Source: Blumeriella jaapii
Lineage: Eukaryota; Ascomycota; Leotiomycetes; Helotiales; Drepanopezizaceae
Length of the DNA: 64,000 nucleotides
Direction: 5' to 3'
NCBI GenBank assembly: GCA_009599575.1
Contig: VWND01000002.1
Coordinates: forward strand, 1,612,001 to 1,676,000
Every line of letters starts with the position of its first letter. Position 1 is the first letter of the stretch. The notes under the pieces were generated by a model. That model was not told where the DNA came from. It worked only from the letters and a program-made list of their open reading frames with translations, and did not search any database. This document shows positions 57,058 to 64,000 of this stretch, piece by piece. Made by a program: the position numbers and the translations under genes.

Positions 57058-60000
57058 TTATCTCCGCTTGCGACCGGCAAGCTCATGCAACAACGAGCTT
57101 TTAGCAGCCTTGATCAGGTAAACAGGCCCAGGACTTTCTCTGTCGAGGATGTCGATGAAGAGTCGGATCTGTGCTTCTGTACATTGAGAGGGGCATTTCT
57201 TGAGCAAGCCAAAATGGGAGATACCACAAAGGCTGCATACTTCCATTGATTGAATTTGGATTGGACACTGCCCTCTTGCATGCTGATACCGGCATACTAG
57301 GCATCTATCACGGGTTGGCCCTGTGGGATGCTGGGTTTTTTCGGGCATTGCATATCCATTGGGAGGCCGTTTTACTTGTTGCTGCTGGAGTTGACCTTGA
57401 GCTTGATTTTGATCCGGGGAGCTGAAGGAACGAGAGAATCCACTCCCGGCAGGGTTGGGTCTTGGAGCGAGGCCGTAGTCTGGGGCTGCGAAGTGATTTG
57501 AGACTTGACGTCCGTAGCCAGTGGCCGAGAAATTGTTGTTTGCGGTGTTCCATCCAGCTTGGGGGAGTTGGGGTTGTCCTTGGCTGCCGGGGTTTGACGT
57601 GATGTTTGGCTGTTGGTGGGAAGCTGGGGAAGGAGCTGGGGTTTGCTGGCCTGCGAGATTGTGGAGGGGACGATCTTGGCCCGGGTTTGAGTTTGGGAGT
57701 GTGCTTGTGGGATACTGGGAGGACTCTGTGATTGCGGGGGGATGTCAGCTTGTATGGCTCTGTGATTTTGATGTTTTTCTGTCGAGTTTGACATCTCCGA
57801 AGCAGCTTGACTTGGAGGAACGACTTTGCTCTTAGCCATAATCTGCGACGACTGAACAACAGTTACGGAAGGTCGAGATGGAGTAAAACCTTTCTTTGCA
57901 GCGGTCCCTTGTCCCTTCTGCAAGAGTTTTGGAGATGGGTCAGACCCTGCTTCCTGTGTAGCAACTATGCCTTTGTTATTGAATGGAGTGAGAAGCTGCT
58001 TTGCGCTCGAAAGCTGAGCTAGTTTCATCTGCTACTAGCTGATTTGTAGCTTTCATTTTGGAGGCCGAATCTTGGTTCGTAGCATTGCTACGAACCATTT
58101 TCTTGGCTGGCAACTTGTGCCCAGAAACCTGTGCATTGTTTATTGGCGCAGGATGAAGGAGAGTGATCGTTCCATCCCCGCTTCTGAGAGAGATAACTGG
58201 CACTGGAACAGGAGCACTTCTTCCTTTTGGTAAGGGCTTGGGTTTTTTTACCGTACCTTTTCTACCCTGATTTTTAAGCTCGCTAGGATCAGTAAGATCA
58301 TCGGAATCGTCGTCAATGTCGGACTCGGGAGCAGAGCGGTAGTCCACGTCACTGGCAGACTCATTCGGCTTTTTCTTGTGTAATTTCGTAGGTGAGGGAT
58401 CGTCGATGTCCATTTTGTGGTTATTCTCATGGTATGTGACAGTCTGTTGAACAGGGATTAGCAATTTGGTTTGGTTAATGCAGTGGATTGCTTGCCTGGC
58501 GCGCCCGCTTTCCTCGTCCAAACGTCTTTGCATCTCTAGCTGCGTCGGCGGCTGCATCGGCCTCTCGTTGTTTGAGAATCTTCTCCCACAGTGAAATATC
58601 AGGGGGTGCATCATCTGCATCATTGTCGCCGACATCATCGGTGAGAGTTCCCTTGTCATTGGCCCAAACGCGAGCAAATGAAAATTGGGATTCGGCGGGT
58701 TTGTCATTATCTGAATTGGTGTTCTCGACCTGTGTACGGTCCAAGAGCTTGTCAACAGACGCAGAGTCGTATCGAATGTCGTTGCGATCGTCATCGGCAA
58801 AAAGTGCTTGTGCACCATGTCTGAGAATAGACTCTAGATCAACACCAGCATCATCCTCAGCACCCATGCTCTCGATGAGGGCTTGATCAAGAGCCATTTT
58901 CTTGCGGCCAATCTGGACAATCTTTTCTTCGGCACTATCTTTGGTCATGAGTTGAAAAACCAAGACTTTCTTCTTCTGACCAATGCGATGAGCGCGAGAA
59001 AGAGCTTGCATGTCTTGATGAGGCTGAGATATGTTAGCTGAAACTCTTTGTGTTAGGGAGATGTATTACGTTGAAGTCAGGGTCCTACCCAGAGTTAGCA
59101 ATAGCACAACAAGAAGCAGGCCAAGACCAGAACATACCATGATAATAACCGTATCAGCCGTAGCTAGATTGATACCTACGCCCCCGGCGCGAGTAGATAG
59201 TAGGAATGCGAACAGGTCGGATTCTGGTTCATTGAAGGCGTCGATACGTCGTTGCTTTTCCAATGATCCAATCGTTCCATCAAGACGCTGAAAAGGCAAG
59301 TCGAGGCCATTCAAAAAGTCCTCGACCAAATCAAGCTGCATCAAGAATTGACTAAACAAAAGAACTCGGTGGCCACGCTCTCGCAATTTCGGCAACATAA
59401 TCTTCAGCAGCTGAAATTTGGAAGATGCCTCGACAAGCTTCCGATGGACATCGTCCGCAGTATCCTCGTTTGAGACTTCTTCGATGGCCGTGCTATACAG
59501 GAAGGGATGGCAAAGGCACTTCCGTAGCTGCATCAAGATATTGTTCAGGTTACCTCTCTCTTTGGGCTTGAGAGCTGTACTGCCCTGACCAAGGATAGAC
59601 TTGATGAGCTCTGGACTCCTCGCCAGAATCGACTTGTAAAGCTTCTTCTGGACAACGCTCATCGAGACTGGCAGGATGACTTGGGCCATTGGAGGAAGAA
59701 ATTTCAGAACCTGAAGCTTTGTTCGTCTAGATTTCAGATTAGCGGGGCTCCTGTTAGAAATAAAATCATATACCTCAGGAAGAAAGGACGGATGAGCTCA
59801 TGCAACTCCGGAAGGTTCTCCTTGGTTAGCTCGGTGTATTTCTCGTCCATATCGGCAGCATTGATCGATGTATCAAGGAACTGAAGAAGATTGAAGAGCT
59901 CGCGTTTGTTGTTTTGAAGAGGAGTACCTGCCCATATCAGTACCATCATCCGACTACAAACTTGCCATGTACACATACCTGTGAGAAGTACTTGAAACGG

Positions 60001-63000
60001 GATCTTCAGGGCCTTCAAGGCAACATACAACAAGTTGGCATCGTTCTTCAACCGCTGACCTTCGTCGACAATCATGCCTGCCCATTTGATGCGTCTGAAG
60101 AACGATCGACTATGATCGTCCACGGGTGCTTCGTACGAGGTGACAACTACATGGGCTCTTAGGTCAGAACATCCATCTGGATACAGCTCGTATTGCATAG
60201 CCATGTCTCGGGCTTTCTTGGGGCCGTAGTATGCAACAACCCGCAGACTCGGAGCCCACTTCTTAATCTCTCGTCGCCAATTGGGACATGTCGAGTTTGG
60301 AGTGACCACGAGGAAGGGCCAGCACTGTATATGTTAGAACTGAGACCAAATTACCTTCCATTAACCAAACTCACCTGCGGATTATCCATAGCTAGAGATG
60401 CCATGAAAGCGATTAATTGGATGGTCTTTCCAAGTCCCATCTCGTCGGCCAGAATGACGTTCTTCTTTTGGTGGAAGTTGTACAGCAACCAGTTGAGACC
60501 TTCCATCTGATAAGGCATCATCTGGCCACCTGTCAGAGCTGATGGTTGCCTCTTCAATTCGACCTTTTTCTCGAAGTTCAGCGAGCGAAATTTCTCTTGG
60601 CGTTCCTTCATGACAGCTGCGGGTGGTTGATACAAATATCTCCCAGCCACGTATTCGTGGTAAGCAGAAACAAAATCGACCCAGCGAGCCTCATCCGATG
60701 ACTTGGGTGGCTCTTCCCAGACGGCTTCATCGTAGTTCAGGCCATGGAACTTGACCAGGACCTCTTCCACCAGATTGATCGAAGCTTTGTCATCTGCCTC
60801 CGACTCTTGCTCAAATTCACCGTCATAGCGGACGTCAAAAATGATCTCCATACGAAGGAATTCTTCTGGGATTGCTTCTTCATTGGTCCATTTCGGAAGC
60901 TCATTAATACCTTCATCGCGATTGATGAAAGCCTTGCGCATAGCAGTAGCTGTAACGCCCCAAACCCAGGCACCTGGCATCCAAGTGCATTGGAAGTACG
61001 AAAGCTCGGACCATTTCAGGAGATATTCCTTATCGTCCTCGTCGAAATCATAGAAGGTCTCACCTTCTTCATATGATTCGCGATTCGCAGGTCTCCAGGC
61101 AACAATCGTTTGAACCTTGGCAGGAGCCTCGTAGCAATCGTTGCACTGCCATTTTGGTGTGTACTCTTTCAAGCGTTTCTCGCGAAGCTCACTGGTATTG
61201 CTGGGTTCCTCTGTTTTCTTGGACGGCTTGAAAGCTGGAAGATGCTCGAAGTGATAAGCTCGATAGCAGAAAACACATCTGAACAACACATTCTCGGCGT
61301 TATTGACCAAGCCATCAGGTACTTCTGTAATAGGGTCATCTCCGTCGTTGTCTTCTCTCAACTTTTCCTCTTGTTTGGTAGTCTTCTTAGGAGCGAACAC
61401 TTTGCAAGCGCGGCCAGGCTTCTTGCAGCCTTGGCAGGTGTCTAGGTGAGGTGCCGAGGGATCCTTTTTGGTGTAAAGACCAATACAACGGCGACATTGC
61501 AAGACAAAATTATCATGACCAACCTTTGTCACTGCATGCTCTCTGGTACTGCGGTATCCGAGGCAGACTTTGTGGATTGAGGTCGAGCATCCTTGACAAT
61601 GGATGAGAGGGCTCGTGCCTTTGTTGGAATTCGATCCGACTCCCATGCAGACGTCACAGGAGTTGTTGTGGAACAGGTGAAAAGGGTCATCCTTTGGAAT
61701 AGGTTGGTAGATTTCTCGAATACTGATGACTTTTGGGGTATTATTGATAGGTCCATCGTCAGCAAACATCTCTTCGTCCATTTCTCGCTCTCTCATGTTC
61801 TTCGTGACACGATCCCGTCCCGAGCGGCGGCTCGGCTCTGGACGCTCAGGTGAAGATGAGGAGCTTCTTTCCCTACGGGGCCTACCTCTACCACGCTTGA
61901 CCTGGGATTTGCCTTGATGTTTGGTGCGCTTCTGCTGGTTTGGTTGGTGGTAGACGACATCAGAGCCATCGTCACTTTCGATTGCCGGGCCAGCCAATTC
62001 ATCGGCATCGTCAGACTGGACAGCTCGTTTGACGTTCAATTTGCCGCGTTTTGTGGTGAGACGTCTTGAGGGGCGCTTCGTGGGTCTTAAATCATCGGAT
62101 TCCGACACGGTACTGTCGTCGTGGATAGTTTGCGCAGAGCGGTTGCTGAGCCGAGTACTAACTCTACTGCTTTGGCGATCGTCTTTACTTGTCAATAGCG
62201 ATACACGCCCCTTGTCCAGGCGACGCTTCTTGGTGATTGCTTGGTTGCCGCTTTGCTCATCGGAGTCGGTATCGATTGAAATCGTCGAGCTGTTCACAAA
62301 TCCTGATCTGGAAAGCTTCGCGTGTGAACGCTTGCCAGCTTTACCAGCCATGTTGCGCTTGGTACTTGATGGATCGTCTGAATCGTGGGGACCGTCGTTG
62401 AAGAAACTGAGTGCGGTCTGACCGTTGCGGAGCTGCAGGAGTTTTTCTAAAGAGACCTAGATTTTATGTGTCAGGGTTCAGTGATCATATGCATTGAGAA
62501 TGAAGGTTAGACGAAGAGCGAAATTGAAGTAGGTTGGAAGGAGCTAATGACAAGCACAGCCTCGAAAATTGATCAAAACTACCAGCACCTAAGTGAGGAA
62601 GTGAAGAAGTTAAATTCCCGAAAGGTTGGGAGAAATGAATGGACAGAAGGGACTTAACTCGCCGATGTCGAAAGTAAGAAATAGGAGAATGCAGTCTGGT
62701 GATATGAGAGGGGGGGATGAAGGTAAAGGTAGATCAGAGATAGCAACAGAATTGGTGTAGGATCTTGAAGGCGCTACAAACCAAACGCTAGTTTTGATTG
62801 TTGAAAATTAGAGAAAGGAAACGCGAGATAATAATTCACAAAGTGGTGTTCTCTTGAGATCTTGAGCCAAAGAAGAAGGCATGTGGTCTTAGCGGTGTTT
62901 CCTTCCTATACTGGACAACTATTCACTGGATAGGAGTCTCGCTCTTACGACCTTACCTTATGATCCGAGAAAAATAGGGTTTAGAAGTAGCAGATTATTC

Positions 63001-63869
63001 TTTCGCTTGACTTCGAGGCCTGTGTTATAGCAACCGCCGGATTGGATCATGCTTGGGTGGGGCCAACTTGTGTGATTTGCATAAGAAGCAGCAGCAGAAG
63101 AAGTAGAAGAAGTAGCAGAAGTAGCAGAAGTAGCAGAAGAAGCAGAAGAAGCAGAAGAAGCAGAAGAAGCAGAAGAAGCAGAAGAAGCAGAAGAAGCAGA
63201 AGAAAGAAGAAGCAGAAGAAGCAGAAGAAGCAGAAGAAGCAGAAGAAGCAGAAGAAGCAGAAGAAGCAGAAAGAAGCAGAAGAAGCAGAAGAAGCAGAAG
63301 AAGCAGAAGAAGCAGAAGAAGCAGAAGAAGCAGAAGAAGTAGAAGAAGTAGCAGAAGTAGCAGAAGAAGCAGAAGAAGCAGAAGCAGAAGCAGCAGAAGC
63401 AGCAGAAGCAACAGAAGAAGAAGTAGTAGAAGAAGAAGAGAATCCTACTCACGGTATCTTCGGTATCGTTTTCATACTCAATTCTGTACCACGTAGAACC
63501 TGCCGGTCCTTGGATATTCTCCACAACCTTTCCTACTGTTGTAGCGCCTTGCAATGGCTGGTACTCCCAGGGGCGAGCAGGCGCCGATACTAAGACAGAC
63601 AATGCGCGGGCCTCTCTAGAATCCGAGCTTTGCTTGGGCAGATCTTGAAGTTGCTGTGATAGAGTGGAATGCGTCGGTGAGGGTTCGACATCTCTCTTGG
63701 CCCGTTCTGGTTCTGGTGCTTGCGGCTTGCTGTCGTTGTCCTTTGGTTCTAATGTGCGCGACTCGTCGCTCTCTCGACCTTTATTACACTCCTGCTCTAG
63801 CACATCTGGTACATTATCTTCTGAGGTTCGGGAATCGAATACATGATCGATGGGGATGGGCGAAGCCAT
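57058..63869 (-). CDS. Mit1/Mi-2-type chromatin remodeller: PHD, chromodomain, SNF2 (about 1,840 aa), 9 exons, two apparent frameshifts
   Basis: Exons 63869-63453, 62456-60375, 60324-59979, 59927-59774, 59726-59138, 59084-59070, 59023-58496, then 58443 to 57058 with breaks. Exon 1 to 2 joins as [21 protein letters not shown]. Domains in order: Lys/Ser-rich nuclear N-terminus, a PHD pair (about 400-590; [29 protein letters not shown]), chromo-like segments ([36 protein letters not shown]), SNF2 ATPase ([10 protein letters not shown], motif [54 protein letters not shown]) and a C-terminal Cys cluster ([23 protein letters not shown]). This fits the Mit1 ATPase of SHREC-type silencing complexes. 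The C-terminal exon changes frame near 58000 and again near 57372. Confidence 0.82.
59070..59084 (-). other. 15-nt micro-exon of the Mit1-like gene
   Basis: Codes only DPDFN, a conserved piece of the helicase motif before HQD. It is bounded by GTAG on one side and GTAATA on the other. Without it the motif would read IIM-PHQDMQA. Confidence 0.8.
63083..63440. repeat. Long GAAGCA/GAAGTA hexanucleotide-type microsatellite in intron 1 of the Mit1-like gene
   Basis: Some 360 bases of nearly pure AGAAGC and AGTAGCAGA units on the plus strand, inside the first intron (63452-62457) of the Mit1-like gene; on the sense strand it is pyrimidine-rich. It generates spurious poly-Leu, Ser/Ala and Arg/Ser frames. 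Confidence 0.92.
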
Positions 63870-64000
63870 CCTGGGTGAAAGAAGGGTGGCGTCCGCGATC
63901 TGCTGCGTAATCTATTGGCCATTATTCTACTGAGCATCGCATCGCTCAGGAAGACTGGACTGACCTGTGAATCTACTTTCTTTGTGCAATGAATGATCCC
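63870..64000. other. Upstream region of the Mit1-like gene, to the window edge
   Basis: 131 bases of promoter or leader; no feature recognised. Confidence 0.4.

Noticed and set aside
63025..63593. Poly-Leu, Ser/Ala and Arg/Ser repeat frames on both strands
   Set aside because: All arise from the hexanucleotide array; a splice donor at 63452 places it inside an intron.

Overview
This is 64 kb of a nuclear chromosome from a filamentous ascomycete (Pezizomycotina). The evidence is short spliceosomal introns (about 41-100 nt) with GTATGT/GTAAGT donors and CTAAC/CTGAC-like branch points, genes on both strands with no operons, and orthologues typical of that group: an Osh3-like protein with GOLD, PH and ORD domains, a BUD2/CLA2-type RasGAP, a Ste7-type MAPKK, an AP-3 mu subunit, the mitoribosomal proteins bL20-type and mS35, and a Mit1-type PHD/chromodomain remodeller. 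The sequence alone does not give genus or class. No tRNA, rRNA, CRISPR array or complete transposon was recognised.

Layout. 1-7.3 kb: the N-terminal half of a BUD2-like RasGAP running off the left edge, a conserved fungal protein of unknown function, mitoribosomal MRPL20, a gene-poor gap and a protein made of two ubiquitin-like domains. 7.4-21 kb is a dense housekeeping block: GNAT acetyltransferase, ALG13, RSM24, fatty aldehyde dehydrogenase, zinc alcohol dehydrogenase, exosome RRP4, a small membrane protein and AP-3 mu. 21-26.7 kb is gene-poor and holds two lysine-rich proteins I do not recognise. 26.8-29.6 kb is a secreted bicupin (oxalate decarboxylase type) whose first intron carries a ~1 kb insertion flanked by a 16-bp direct repeat. 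30-49 kb holds OSH3, SPT6, the Ste7-type MAPKK, a HAD hydrolase, ISWI and a small conserved protein. 49-57 kb is repeat-rich and gene-poor (a ~74-bp repeat family and two 16-bp minisatellites) around one CCCH zinc-finger gene. 57-63.9 kb is the large Mit1/Mi-2-type gene with a 15-nt micro-exon, a GC-AG intron and a microsatellite-filled first intron.

The genes are mostly unrelated housekeeping functions. Three chromatin/transcription factors (SPT6, ISWI, Mit1-like) lie within 30 kb, but nothing shows that they are functionally clustered. Exon junctions below were worked out by reading splice sites and checking that phases match. Five places in three conserved genes (MRPL20, SPT6 twice, Mit1-like twice) need a frameshift that no plausible intron explains. 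They are most simply assembly indels, but real mutation is not excluded.

The best candidates for something new are the 74-bp repeat family, the intron-borne insertion that duplicated a splice donor, and the tandem ubiquitin-like protein. I found no convincing multi-gene novel system.
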